43,059 nt of DNA from Akkermansia muciniphila (GCA_945900455.1 CAMDJH010000016.1:1-43059), one strand, 5' to 3'. Positions 26,455-35,663 are shown, counted from the first letter of the stretch. Notes: generated from the letters alone by a model not told the origin. Made by a program: numbers and translations.

Positions 26455-27753
26455 TTACCAATCCACCACCGAACCATCATCCACGTCGTACGTTTCCTGG
26501 TTGCGCCAGTCGTGATTAATTTTGCTCGCGAGTAATTCTTCATCGAGTTCGACACCCAAGCCCGGCGCCGTCGGGATGTCGATATAACCGTCGCGAACCT
26601 CGAACGGCTTTTTGATGTAGCCCACGCCCAGGCTCGATTGCTCCTGGCAAAGAAAATTTGGAATCGACGCGGCGAGTTGGAGGCCGGCCGCCAGTGAGAT
26701 CGGCCCCAGCGGGTTGTGCGGCGCGATGGCGGCGTAGTGCGCTTCGGCCATGCCGGCAATTAGCCGGCACTCGGTGATGCCACCAGCATGGCAAAGGTCC
26801 GGTTGCAGGATGGTCGCGGCCTTCTTCTCCAGGATTTCGCGGAAACCCCACTTGGTGAAGATGCGTTCCCCGGTTGCAATCGGCAGGTGGGTGCCGCGCG
26901 CAATATCGGCCATGACATCGGCCTCCTGGCAGTTGACGGGCTCCTCGATGAACATGGGCTGAAAAGGTTCCAGTGCCTTGATGAGCAGCCGAGCGGTCTG
27001 CTGGCTGAGGGCACCGTGGAAGTCGATGCCGATGTCGCATTCATCCCCAACGGCCGCGCGAAGTTCGGCGAAGCGTTGGGCGGCTTTGTCGATGAACGCC
27101 TTATTCTCGACGATGCGGGCTGGGCGCTCTTTGTAGGGCCCGGTCTTGAATGCGGTGAAGCCCTCCGCCTTGCGCTTCCTGATTTGCTCCACGGTGCCCG
27201 CGTGGGCATACGTGCGCACGCGTGACCGGGTGGGGCCGCCGAGCAGTTCGTACACCGGTACGCCGAGCGCCTTCCCTTTAATGTCCCAAAGCGCCTGGTC
27301 CACGCCACTAATCGCGCTCGTGAGGATGGGTCCGCCGCGATAGAATGCATGGCGATACATCGCCTGCCAGTGATGCGCGACCGGACGCGGATCCTTGCCC
27401 ATGAGATAGGGAGTCAATTCCTCAATTGCGGTGGCGACCGTTTTCGCGCGCCCTTCGACGATCGGCTCGCCCAGCCCGGTGATACCGGCGTTCGTATGAA
27501 TTTTGAGGAACAGCCAGCGGGGCTTGACGAAAATGGTTTCGATTTTGGTGATCTTGAGTTTGTCTCCGAGGCCGATCATCGGCTTGGCATTCTTGCTGCG
27601 AGCGATGCGTTCGTTCTCGGCGACTTCCTTCAAAAACGCTGCGCCCTTTTCCGAGGGCGACTCGGCGGCGGTCAGATTCAATGAGCCGGTTGCAGACACT
27701 CCTGCGGCACCCAAGGCCCGGGTGAGAAATGAGCGACGGTCGAGAGGTTTCAT
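26455..27753 (-). CDS. D-galactonate dehydratase-like enolase-superfamily enzyme, Tat-exported
   Basis: A 432-residue enzyme. The N-terminus MKPLDRRSFLTRALGAAGVSA is a clear twin-arginine signal, so it acts outside the cytoplasm, unlike cytoplasmic E. coli DgoD. The barrel has ligands D244 (IDFHG), E270 (FIEEPV) and E296 (ATGERI), plus the histidines H246 and H345 (APHNPLGP) expected of galactonate/mannonate-type acid-sugar dehydratases. The reaction would be loss of water from a sugar acid to a 2-keto-3-deoxy acid. ATG 27777 is also possible; the RR motif fits 27753. It is the first gene of an operon, 76 bases ahead of the PVC dehydrogenase. Confidence 0.88.
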   Translation of the reverse strand: MKPLDRRSFLTRALGAAGVSATGSLNLTAAESPSEKGAAFLKEVAENERIARSKNAKPMIGLGDKLKITKIETIFVKPRWLFLKIHTNAGITGLGEPIVEGRAKTVATAIEELTPYLMGKDPRPVAHHWQAMYRHAFYRGGPILTSAISGVDQALWDIKGKALGVPVYELLGGPTRSRVRTYAHAGTVEQIRKRKAEGFTAFKTGPYKERPARIVENKAFIDKAAQRFAELRAAVGDECDIGIDFHGALSQQTARLLIKALEPFQPMFIEEPVNCQEADVMADIARGTHLPIATGERIFTKWGFREILEKKAATILQPDLCHAGGITECRLIAGMAEAHYAAIAPHNPLGPISLAAGLQLAASIPNFLCQEQSSLGVGYIKKPFEVRDGYIDIPTAPGLGVELDEELLASKINHDWRNQETYDVDDGSVVDW

Positions 27754-27877
27754 GGGAAATGAGTGGTTGGATTTCATAAGCAGAATGCCACCGGGATCGC
27801 CGAAGAATGATCCGAGCATTGCGAGAAAAGAAAGGTGGAACTGCGGAGGGGCTCGGATACTCTCCGAGCTCACCACG

Positions 27878-27990
27878 ATGCCGATTGCGACTGATTCCAC
27901 AGTGCCCCTGTTGCGTCCGTCGCGCACGCGACATTGGATACTGGCGTTTGCGGCTACGCTCGCCATCGTCACGTACATCGACCGCGTTGG
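27878..27990 (+). pseudogene. MFS transporter, N-terminal scrap
   Basis: From the ATG at 27878 the frame reads a basic N-terminus and then RHWILAFAATLAIVTYIDRV, the first membrane helix of an anion:cation-symporter type MFS transporter. It then changes to non-homologous sequence. Compare HRIIAVSMLMAFILYLDRI at the start of the MFS gene at 40587. Only about 37 codons survive. Confidence 0.62.
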
Positions 27991-27992
27991 AG

Positions 27993-28256
27993 AAAATGAC
28001 GGTGACGGCGACCGACCAGACGGGTGCCGAACTGGCAAAAGCCAAAGGCGACGCGCTGCTCGGCCATCCGCTGAACCCCGTGCTGTGGTTGATCAAAGAC
28101 CTCTGTGAAACCGGTGAAAAATTACGGCCGGGCGACTTGATCAGTCTTGGCAGTTTCGCCCGCCCGCAACCACCGAAGGCGGGTCAAACCCTCACCGTCC
28201 GCTACGACGGACTCCCCACCGGCCCGATCCAAGTATCCGTGAAATTCGGGGAGTGA
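27993..28256 (+). pseudogene. 2-keto-4-pentenoate hydratase family, C-terminal scrap
   Basis: The open frame ends with GHPLNPVLWLIKDL, GEKLRPGDLISLGSFA, KAGQTLTVRYDGLP and QVSVKF. This is the C-terminal third of hydratases of the 2-keto-4-pentenoate/fumarylacetoacetate hydrolase-related family. It is joined out of frame to the MFS scrap just before it, so one deletion probably removed most of both genes. Not functional. Confidence 0.72.
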
Positions 28257-28365
28257 AAGGGATTCTCTAAATCGATCACGGATCTTTTGAGCAGCAGCTT
28301 GAGGCATATCGTAACGGGGTATTTTCGTGACGGCGCATTCCGATGCTTCCAGAATTTCGATTGTT

Positions 28366-29733
28366 ATGAAACCGACTCGGACTGCAGTCCCGCCAATTGT
28401 CGCCCTGCTGCTCCTCGTTTTTGCGCTTCGCGTCGCGGCACAGCCACTGCCGCTCGCAAAGCCGGAAGAAGTTGGATTTTCCGCCGAGCGCCTGGACCGC
28501 TTCAAGACATTCGTTAAGAAGCAAGTGGATGCCCGCAAGTATTCTGGTGCCATCACGTTGATCGCCCGCAACGGCAAGATCGCCGATTGGCAGACCTTTG
28601 GCTATCGTGACCTGGAGTCACTCATCCCCATGGAGAAAGACACCATCGTCCGCATCTACTCGATGTCGAAGATCATCACCACCGTTGCCGTGATGATGCT
28701 GTTTGAGGAGGGGCACTTCGGATTGGATGACTCGATTGGCGACTACATTCCCGAGTTGAGGAACTTGAAGGTATTCAAGGGCGGCACGGTTGAAAAGCCA
28801 GAGGTCGTTGACGCCGTCCGGCCGGTCACGATCAAGCATTTGCTGACGCACACTTCCGGCATCCGGTATGGCGACGCGAACACCGTCGGAGGGCAGCTTT
28901 ATAGAAACTCAAAACTTGAAGAATCCGGATCGCTCGAGGTCTTTGTTAGGAAGCTAGGCAAATTGCCACTGCTGCATCAGCCCGGTGAAAAGTGGGGCTA
29001 CGGCTATTCCGTAGATGTGCTCGGTCGTCTCGTAGAAGTGGTTTCCGGCAAAATGTTCGACGATTTGTTGGAGCAACGGCTTTTTGTTCCACTCGGTATG
29101 AAAGATACCGGTTTCTTAGTGCCTCAGGAGAAAATGTCGCGACTGGCCAAAATCTACGAACGCAGCGCCGCTGGGAAGCTGGAGGAAAGGAAAGATCCAA
29201 ACCCACGATCACTCGGAGCGCCTCACTCACCTGGAAAAAGAATGCCAAGCGGCGGTGGCGGCTTGTTCTCGACTATTGGAGACTACGCACGGTTCGGGCA
29301 GATGCTACTCAATGACGGAAGATTGGAAGGGAAGCAATTTCTCGGACGCAAAACTATCGAGTTGATGCGGGTAAATCATCTCTCCCACATGGATCCTCCT
29401 CTTATCAATCCTGAGCCACTTGGATTCGGACTCGGCGGCTCGGTTGTCACGGATCTGGCACTAACCAGCGCACCCGGTTCGATCGGAACCCTTGGATGGG
29501 CTGGTTACGCAACCACCAGCATTGAGATGGATTTCCATGAGAAGTGCCAATTCCTGTTTTTCTTTTTCGACCTGTTGCGCCGCTGCGCTGCACTCGAGGC
29601 TGGTTCTTGCGGCGCGAGAACCACCACCAACAGGGTAGCGTTCGTCGCGCTGCGACGACTGGAGATTGGCTATTTGGAGCTGAACTCAGAATTGTTTACC
29701 TGGCATCGATCTCGGAAAAGTGACGAAAAGTGA
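28366..29733 (+). CDS. Secreted serine beta-lactamase-like hydrolase
   Basis: A 455-residue protein of the class C beta-lactamase/penicillin-binding-like family (esterases and D-aminopeptidases as well as lactamases). Signal peptide PIVALLLLVFALRVAAQ. The catalytic SxxK is S99-M-S-K102 in IYSMSKI, with a Tyr-Ser pair in GYGYSVDVLG. KHLLTHTSGIRYG is a family hallmark. Homology runs through GTLGWAGYATTSIEMDFHEK to about residue 400. The last 60 or so residues (from DLLRRCAALEAG) have no family character and look like read-through after a frameshift or deletion. It may be a damaged gene. The most likely role of the family here is an esterase. Confidence 0.78.
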   Translation: MKPTRTAVPPIVALLLLVFALRVAAQPLPLAKPEEVGFSAERLDRFKTFVKKQVDARKYSGAITLIARNGKIADWQTFGYRDLESLIPMEKDTIVRIYSMSKIITTVAVMMLFEEGHFGLDDSIGDYIPELRNLKVFKGGTVEKPEVVDAVRPVTIKHLLTHTSGIRYGDANTVGGQLYRNSKLEESGSLEVFVRKLGKLPLLHQPGEKWGYGYSVDVLGRLVEVVSGKMFDDLLEQRLFVPLGMKDTGFLVPQEKMSRLAKIYERSAAGKLEERKDPNPRSLGAPHSPGKRMPSGGGGLFSTIGDYARFGQMLLNDGRLEGKQFLGRKTIELMRVNHLSHMDPPLINPEPLGFGLGGSVVTDLALTSAPGSIGTLGWAGYATTSIEMDFHEKCQFLFFFFDLLRRCAALEAGSCGARTTTNRVAFVALRRLEIGYLELNSELFTWHRSRKSDEK

Positions 29734-29777
29734 CAGGTTCAATTGAGTTGACGAGATATTGAACCTGTCCCTTTTTC
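29732..29777. terminator. Hairpin with T-run between convergent genes
   Basis: A perfect 12-base stem, GACAGGTTCAAT (29732-29743) and ATTGAACCTGTC (29758-29769), with a 14-base loop followed by CCTTTTTC. It overlaps the stop codon of the beta-lactamase-like gene and lies before the convergent subunit-3 gene. Part of the sequence resembles a REP-type element, so it may be a repeat doing a terminator's job. Confidence 0.65.
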
Positions 29778-29818
29778 TGCAGAACATGCAGAGATCGAGC
29801 ATTTAAACATATTGGGCA

Positions 29819-30544
29819 TTACTTCACCGTCTGCTCGACTCCGAGCTTCGCCAGCACTTCGGGCGGCGGGCCGTCAAACGAGGTCATCGACACGTTGCCG
29901 ACGTAGCCCAGCGCTTTCCAACCGGCCTCGGTGCTATAGTACGCGCTGGCGGCCAGCGTCCGGAAACGGACGAAAAACTCGGCCGCCTTCTTGAACCGGG
30001 CCGCGGCGTCCGCCGGCCAGCAAATGTCATCGCAGATCGCGTGCCGCTGTAAGGTGCCTATGGAGTTGAATCCTTTTTGGAAACGCCGTTGAGACTCCTC
30101 CTCGATCCATCCGAGGCCAGGCAGAATCACCGTGCGATCCTTCTGCTGAACCGGGTAGGGGGCGCTGAGCCATTCATCCACGAAATCGGTCACGCGCAGG
30201 TCACTGGCGGCGGGCCCAAGATGATCGCCGGGGAGGAGGATGTCCGCGAGGGATGACACGATCTCGCGTTGCGTTGCGGTCAGTGTCAGCGCCCAAAAGT
30301 CGCCGGGTTTGTAGTAGCCCGACACGTCGGGGTCGGTGCCGTAGCCTTTGGTTGCCGGCGGTGTCGTGACCGGAGTGTTGGCCGCGAGAGGCCCGGCGCC
30401 GGGGTCGGGCAGATTCGCGGCGGCCGCGGTTGCGGCAAACCATTTCATCACGGTACGCCGCGAGAGGCGGGACGTGATGAGATCGTTGGTTGCATCACGG
30501 ATTCCATTCGCCTGGCTGGTTTTCATCGCGATCCTGAGTTCCAT
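29819..30544 (-). CDS. Gluconate 2-dehydrogenase subunit 3 family protein (Tat)
   Basis: A 241-residue small subunit that pairs with a GMC flavoprotein in membrane-bound sugar or alcohol dehydrogenases. The Tat signal is SRRTVMKWFAATAAAANL at residues 27-44. Family features follow: LTLTATQREIVSSLADILLPGDHLGPAASDLRV, and an internal segment FNSIGTLQRHAICDDICWP. The start at 30544 gives MELRIAM and its ATG overlaps the upstream GMC stop as TGATG, so the two are translationally coupled. The subunit usually carries the Tat signal for the complex, since the GMC partner has no signal of its own. Electron acceptor not visible here. Confidence 0.88.
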   Translation of the reverse strand: MELRIAMKTSQANGIRDATNDLITSRLSRRTVMKWFAATAAAANLPDPGAGPLAANTPVTTPPATKGYGTDPDVSGYYKPGDFWALTLTATQREIVSSLADILLPGDHLGPAASDLRVTDFVDEWLSAPYPVQQKDRTVILPGLGWIEEESQRRFQKGFNSIGTLQRHAICDDICWPADAAARFKKAAEFFVRFRTLAASAYYSTEAGWKALGYVGNVSMTSFDGPPPEVLAKLGVEQTVK

Positions 30545-32343
30545 CAGAGATTCCCCTTTCGTGCCTGTTCGACGATGTAATCCGCAGTGCGCCACGCCAG
30601 GGCCATGATGGTGAGCGTTGGGTTCTTGTCGGAGTTCGACGGAAACGGTGCGGCATCACTGAGGAAGAGATTCGTCACGTCCCACGTTTGGTTCCAGCCG
30701 TTGCACACTGAGTTCCGGGCGTCGGCGCCCATCAACGCTCCGCCCACTTCATGGATGACTTTGCCACCGGGCTCAATCGCGTCGCGGCTGGATCTATCCT
30801 GGCGACTGCGCACCTTGCCACCCATCGCTCCAATCATGGCGGCAAACGTTTTGGTGGCGTGATCGACCATGTTCAGTTCCTGGTCGCTCCACCGCCAATG
30901 CCAGCGCAGGACGGGGATGCCCCATTGGTCCTTCACCTGCGGGTCCAGTTCGGCAAAGGAATTGTCGTTGGGGATCATTTCACCGCGGCAGGTATAGCCG
31001 ACCTGCGATCCGAAGTAGCGCCGAGCCTCCTCCTTAAATCGTGTTCCGTAGGCGCCCCGGGCGAGATCGTCCGCGAGCGGGCTCCGTCCGCCGGGCATCC
31101 CGCGCGACCCGTTGAATTCAACGTGGTAACCGCGGGCGAAATTGAATTGCCCGCCGATCTGTTCCCGGTAGAGCCACCAGGGAATATATAAGTGAGGGCC
31201 GCCCGCGCCGTCTTCATTGTGAGGCGGGAGATTTTCCAGGGCGGGGATTTGCCCGCTCACCGAGGCACCAACCGAATCCATGATATATTTGCCGACGAGC
31301 CCGCTGCGGTTGGCCAGGCCGCGGGGAAACTGTGGGCTTTTGGAGTTGAGCAGAATGCGGACTGATTCGCCACTGCTCGCGGCGAGCACGACGACTTTGC
31401 CCTTCACGCGTGCTTCCCGGCCGGTCGTCTTGTCCATATAGAGGACGCCATTGGCCTTGCCATTCTTGCCGAGCGTGACCTCGCGCGCATGGGCGTTCGG
31501 AATGATATCGAGGTTGCCCGTCTCCAGCGCGGGCGGTAGATGCACCGTGGTGCTTTGGTAATTCGCACGGATGTTGCAGCCGCGATGGCAATCCGTCGCC
31601 CAAAAGCACGCCGCCCGCCTGCGCATCGAGTCGGCCACGATGCGCTGAGCCCAGGGATTTCCCGGGTGCAGCTTGGCGGGAATCGAGTCGGCGTCGAGCG
31701 GTCGAGTGAGCACGGCGCGATGAATGGATATCACCGGAATGCCGAGCTTCTTCGCATGCTTCTGCAGGTAAAGTTCCGCGGCGCGGCCCTTCGGTGGCGG
31801 CAACAGAACGCCGGGTGGTGAATCGGGCGTGTTCTCCAGGCCCTCATTTGAGCCGTAGACGCCAATCAGCATCTCAACCCGCGTGTAATACGGATCCAGG
31901 TCCGCGTAGCGGATCGGCCAGTCAAAACCGAATCCGTCCCGCGAGCGTGGCTTAAAATCATAGGGGCCGTTGCGCAGCGAGATGCGACCCCAATGGTTCG
32001 TGCGCCCTCCGAGCATGCGCGGGCGCCACCACCAGAAATGCTCCTCGGGCTTCGTGCTCGCCTGCGTGTACGGTTCGCCTGGCACCTCCCAGCCGCCATC
32101 AATGGTTGCATCCGTGAAACCCATCTGCTTGTCGGGGGTCGCCACTCCCAGTAGCGGAGTCTGGTCGGGTCGCTGGAACATCGAGGTCTCGACGTCCGGA
32201 TTGTAGGCGCGTCCCGCTTCGAGCATGACACACTTCAAACCGGCGAGCGTCAGCGTGTAGGCCATCTGTCCGCCCCCCGCGCCGGAGCCGACAATGACGA
32301 TATCGTATTCCGTATCCGATTTGCCGGTGGTGATGATGGGCAT
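30544..32343 (-). CDS. GMC-family oxidoreductase (sugar/alcohol dehydrogenase large subunit)
   Basis: A 599-residue FAD enzyme. The dinucleotide motif is IVIVGSGAGGGQMAYTL (residues 16-32), with FAD-linked blocks GGRTNHWGRIS and ATDCHRGCN. The catalytic pair is H531 in HEVGGALMG and N574 in KNPTLTIMALAWR. It has no signal peptide and is presumably exported with its Tat-bearing subunit 3, coded immediately downstream. Family members oxidise gluconate, 2-ketogluconate, glucosides or alcohols; the substrate is not evident. It is preceded by a Tat sugar-isomerase-like protein in the same orientation (54-base gap), suggesting a sugar-processing operon. Confidence 0.92.
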   Translation of the reverse strand: MPIITTGKSDTEYDIVIVGSGAGGGQMAYTLTLAGLKCVMLEAGRAYNPDVETSMFQRPDQTPLLGVATPDKQMGFTDATIDGGWEVPGEPYTQASTKPEEHFWWWRPRMLGGRTNHWGRISLRNGPYDFKPRSRDGFGFDWPIRYADLDPYYTRVEMLIGVYGSNEGLENTPDSPPGVLLPPPKGRAAELYLQKHAKKLGIPVISIHRAVLTRPLDADSIPAKLHPGNPWAQRIVADSMRRRAACFWATDCHRGCNIRANYQSTTVHLPPALETGNLDIIPNAHAREVTLGKNGKANGVLYMDKTTGREARVKGKVVVLAASSGESVRILLNSKSPQFPRGLANRSGLVGKYIMDSVGASVSGQIPALENLPPHNEDGAGGPHLYIPWWLYREQIGGQFNFARGYHVEFNGSRGMPGGRSPLADDLARGAYGTRFKEEARRYFGSQVGYTCRGEMIPNDNSFAELDPQVKDQWGIPVLRWHWRWSDQELNMVDHATKTFAAMIGAMGGKVRSRQDRSSRDAIEPGGKVIHEVGGALMGADARNSVCNGWNQTWDVTNLFLSDAAPFPSNSDKNPTLTIMALAWRTADYIVEQARKGNL

Positions 32344-32397
32344 GCTGGGTGAGGAGATGGAATTGAAGATTCGTTCGCCGCTCGCCGATTCTGGGCG

Positions 32398-33330
32398 TCA
32401 AGCGCGGGTCAATCCTGCCGTGTCCATGGCGATGGTGAGCGACGCATAACATTTCTTTGCCGCGGCAATCGGATCGTAGCCCGCCTTGTTGAATACCTGG
32501 GAGCTCACTTCAACGACCACGGGGCCGCTGTACGCAAGTTGCTTCAGCACCTTAAAATAGGCGACATAATCGGTCCGGCCTTCACCTGGCAGCAGGAACT
32601 GAAACTTCGGCGGCTCGCCGACCGAGTCTTTCACATGGATGAACCGGGTGTAAGGCAGAAGCGCGGCCAGGCTGTCCGCCAGTGAAATGTCGCGCAGCTG
32701 AAAATGACTGTAGTCGTAGGCCGCCCTGATCGCAGGACTGTTGACCCGTTGTAACAGCCAAACGAGGCGCTCCGGAATATTCACGGCGCTGCCGACGTGC
32801 GCCTTGATCGCCAGGATGACCTTTCCGGCGGTGGCCTCCTTCGCCCACGCTTGAAGGCGCTCCGCCATTCTGTCCTTCACCTGATCCCACTCGGTTGGCT
32901 TGCCGCCGAGCACCGTTTCAAGGAGCGGAGGGTTCTCCGGGACGAGGTCATGGGCAAATTGCGTGGAGACTTTCAAGGCTTCCAGATTTTGCGCGTGCGC
33001 CGGGTCGTCTGCGGCCAGACTCATATTGAGCATGAGTCCGGAGACATCGAGCTTTAGGTCTTTGAGCCGACCCGAGAGCCGTTGGCGGTCCGCGCGGGAA
33101 AGCATCTTCGGCTCGGTCGGGTAACCGGCGGTAAGGGCAAACTCGACGTTACGATAGCCAATCTCCGCGCATTGTTTGAGCGCGTCATCGAGCGGCAGCG
33201 ATTTCATCCCATAGAGGCTGAAGCCCAGGCTGACATTTGCCCCGGCGGCCCGGGCGGGCAGGGGGACGGATGCCGAGGCGAGCAGTCCGGCGGTGGCTCG
33301 GAGAAATCGGCGACGCGTTTGCAGGAGCAT
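32398..33330 (-). CDS. Sugar phosphate isomerase/epimerase-like protein, Tat-exported
   Basis: About 310 residues. The N-terminus MLLQTRRRFLRATAGLLASASVPL is a twin-arginine signal. The xylose-isomerase-like TIM barrel follows: LGFSLYGMKSLPLDDALKQ, EIGYRNVEFALTAG, AAYDYSHFQ, FIHVKDSVG and VVVEVSSQ, with acidic and His ligand candidates E in NVEF, D/H in DYSHF, H in IHVKD and E in VVEVS. The ATG at 33330 puts the Tat motif first. Exported members of this fold are common in Verrucomicrobia and Planctomycetes, and some are linked to 3-keto-glycoside metabolism together with GMC oxidoreductases. That link is a family-level inference that fits the neighbours. Confidence 0.85.
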   Translation of the reverse strand: MLLQTRRRFLRATAGLLASASVPLPARAAGANVSLGFSLYGMKSLPLDDALKQCAEIGYRNVEFALTAGYPTEPKMLSRADRQRLSGRLKDLKLDVSGLMLNMSLAADDPAHAQNLEALKVSTQFAHDLVPENPPLLETVLGGKPTEWDQVKDRMAERLQAWAKEATAGKVILAIKAHVGSAVNIPERLVWLLQRVNSPAIRAAYDYSHFQLRDISLADSLAALLPYTRFIHVKDSVGEPPKFQFLLPGEGRTDYVAYFKVLKQLAYSGPVVVEVSSQVFNKAGYDPIAAAKKCYASLTIAMDTAGLTRA

Positions 33331-33477
33331 GTTGACATACTTGGCCGGGGCTCGCTCCAGGTCGAGCACGCACTTCGCTCGAATCTTTGAGACTCGAAAA
33401 AATGGACGGTCGTTGGTGGAGAGAATCCACCGAACTCAACACTGCGCTCCGTGATGCCATGAACCGAAGCACCCGCA

Positions 33478-33868
33478 GGGTCAAAAAACTCAAACCTACC
33501 GATATTCAACGATTTGCAGGACGATCAGAAGATTGCTCCCAGGCCGTTGGCTCGGTTAAGTCTCGTCGATGAATTGGAAACGCATGCTGGCGACCCTCTC
33601 CGGTTCGGTGGATCAGGAGCTCCTCCTGCGCAACGAGTATCGGGTGACGGAGAACCGGATTCTCAATGCCCCACTCCCTTGAGAATTACGTGAATCACTT
33701 CCACGCGGAACGAAATCACCAAGGCAAGGGCAACGTGATCCTGTTTCCAGAGCCCGAGGATCGGATCGGTGAAATATCGGGGGATATAAAGACTCGCGAG
33801 CGCCTCGTCGGCCTCCTGAAATTCTATCACCGAGAGGCCGCATGAGTATTTTGACCGTACGAGTTCGC
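33478..33868 (+). pseudogene. DDE-transposase element, interior-deleted copy 1
   Basis: Shares its left part (33478-33551) and its right part (33670-33868) with copy 2 at 38507-38943. Between them it keeps only the transposase N-terminus from ATG 33569 (NWKRMLATLSGSVDQELLL, then RNEYRVTENRIL). It then jumps to the integrase-core end ENYVNHFHAERNHQGKGNV and closes with the same GLLKFYHREAA tail. The frame is broken at the junction (stop at 33680). The family is an IS481/IS3-like integrase-core transposase common in Planctomycetes and Verrucomicrobia. It is non-autonomous but keeps both outer parts. Confidence 0.75.
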
Positions 33869-34041
33869 TTTTTGACGCTCCGCGATTAAGAGGCAACAAA
33901 GGATTGTCGATACTTTTTTGGTTGGCCGCGTCACTCGATATGCACCGTGGCCGGTCATCAAGTCGGATGTGGAATGCGGAAACGCGCGCGGAGCCGGAAT
34001 CGTCTCTTGCACCGTGGGCCGGCCACTCTATATTCCGCACA
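33869..34041. other. Intergenic, upstream of sorbosone-dehydrogenase-like gene
   Basis: A short stretch between the element copy and the GTG start at 34042. The open frame running through it lacks signal-peptide or domain character. No promoter could be fixed. Confidence 0.3.
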
Positions 34042-35649
34042 GTGAGCCCTAAAACGTTCTCCTCCATTTGCAGCGGATGGGCCCTGCTTTGCCTGGCCGG
34101 CTCCTTGGTTCCAGCCATCGGTGCGCCGGCAGTGCTGGATCCGGAGCTTTCGATCCGGAGCATGATGAACACCGGGTCGGATTCGTTCCAGCTTGTGCGC
34201 AACCCCGTGGACGGAGCGCTATATTACCTGAAGTTGAACGGGCAACTCTATCGGGTGAACCTCTCGGCGACGCCCGGGGCAAGCACGAGCACGTTGCTTT
34301 ACACCAGTGCGGATCACCAGGTGACGGCGCCGGCGGGCATGGCGTTTGGTCCAGACGGAAGCATTTACCTGACGAGCAACGCGACGATTTCAAATAACAC
34401 TTACACGGTCAGCACGGTGACCAAGGGCATCTACAATCCGATTAACGGGACGCGGACCTGGTCAGTCCTGGCGGCGGCCCGGTATCCGGGCGGCTCACGG
34501 ATCTTCAACCACCAGATGAATGCGATTGTGGTAAGTCGTGACGCCCAATCGATCTTCGTCAACATCGGCGCCCGCACCGATCACGGCGAGGTGCAGACCG
34601 ACGGGGGAACCTTTCCCGGACTGCGGGAAATCGGACTGACGGCTGTACTGCTGCGGTTGCCAATTGCAAGTTCGGGGTTGGTTCTGCCCAACGACCGCGC
34701 ACAATTGCGCGCGTTGGGTTACGTCTATTGCGAGGGGTTACGAAACACGTACGACCTGGCTTACAGCCCGAACGGAGATTTGTTTGGGACGGAAAACGGG
34801 CCGGATCGCGATATGCCCGAGGAGATCAACTGGCTGCAGGCAGGTCTTCATTACGGATATCCGTGGCGGATGGGGACCGACGCCAATCCCCAACAGTTTT
34901 CCAATTACAATGCCAGCCAGGACAAGCTCCTGAACCCAAGTTATACGGCGGTGAAACAGGGAACGTACACGAACGACCCGAGTTACCCATCGGCGCCAAC
35001 CGGGTTTGCCGATCCGGTTATCAATGTTGGGCCCGATGCGGATCGGATTCGGGATCCGGTAACGGGCGGAGTGATTGATGCGAGTGATGCGGGGAGGACG
35101 CTTGCAACGTTCACCGGTCATCGGTGTCCGCTAGGGCTGAGCTTTGACAGTATTGACGCCATGGGTTCAAAATGTCAAGGGCATGGATTCGTGGCGAGCT
35201 GGACCCCCGGCCTGGCGGCGGGGGCCCATGGCGAAGGTCCGTTCGGGGATCCGAGCCAGGACATATTGCACCTGGAGTTCACTTCCCTTGGCACCAATTA
35301 CCAGGTGCGCACCACCCGGATCGTGACGGGATTCAGCAACCCGGTGGACACCGCAATCATCGGTAACAGATTATACGTTCTCGAAAGCGGGGGCAGCCAG
35401 GGAATTTGGGAGGTCACCTTTCCCGCGACGCCGGTACCGCTCCTGTCCGGTCCGGCCTGGCTGGCCAACGGGAAATTTCAATTCACGCTGCAAGGGGAGC
35501 CGGGCACCAGTTATATCCTGGAGAGCACGTCGAACTATTTAGACTGGCGGTTCCTGACAAATTACAATGGTTCGGATACACCCATCCTGTTCTCGGAACC
35601 GGACAGCCCGGTTCCCTTCTACCTGTTCTACCGCGGGCGGCCCCAGTAG
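34042..35649 (+). CDS. Glucose/sorbosone dehydrogenase-like secreted propeller
   Basis: About 535 residues. I chose GTG 34042 because it places a signal peptide at the N-terminus (SSICSGWALLCLAGSLVPAIGA); the upstream 46 residues look non-coding. The propeller region has LVRNPVDGALYYLKLNGQLYR, MAFGPDGSIYLTSN, YVYCEGLRNTYDLAYSP, LFGTENGPDRDMPEEIN and WLQAGLHYGYPWRMG. These are the hallmarks of the soluble PQQ glucose/L-sorbosone dehydrogenase fold. A C-terminal module (FTLQGEPGTSYILESTSNYLDWRFL, ending FYRGRP) resembles the sorting or binding tail of many exported Verrucomicrobial proteins. Activity and PQQ binding are likely but not provable by eye. Confidence 0.82.
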   Translation: MSPKTFSSICSGWALLCLAGSLVPAIGAPAVLDPELSIRSMMNTGSDSFQLVRNPVDGALYYLKLNGQLYRVNLSATPGASTSTLLYTSADHQVTAPAGMAFGPDGSIYLTSNATISNNTYTVSTVTKGIYNPINGTRTWSVLAAARYPGGSRIFNHQMNAIVVSRDAQSIFVNIGARTDHGEVQTDGGTFPGLREIGLTAVLLRLPIASSGLVLPNDRAQLRALGYVYCEGLRNTYDLAYSPNGDLFGTENGPDRDMPEEINWLQAGLHYGYPWRMGTDANPQQFSNYNASQDKLLNPSYTAVKQGTYTNDPSYPSAPTGFADPVINVGPDADRIRDPVTGGVIDASDAGRTLATFTGHRCPLGLSFDSIDAMGSKCQGHGFVASWTPGLAAGAHGEGPFGDPSQDILHLEFTSLGTNYQVRTTRIVTGFSNPVDTAIIGNRLYVLESGGSQGIWEVTFPATPVPLLSGPAWLANGKFQFTLQGEPGTSYILESTSNYLDWRFLTNYNGSDTPILFSEPDSPVPFYLFYRGRPQ

Positions 35650-35663
35650 TGGTTATTGAAAGC

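Noticed and set aside
22821-26759. Full 1312-residue open frame as one protein
   Set aside because: The first 127 residues before the signal peptide are Arg/Ser/Thr-rich and overlap the upstream dehydratase gene on the same strand; the real start is near 26378.
29732-29777. tRNA or riboswitch at the hairpin
   Set aside because: It is a simple 12-base stem with a T-run; no conserved loops of a tRNA or riboswitch.
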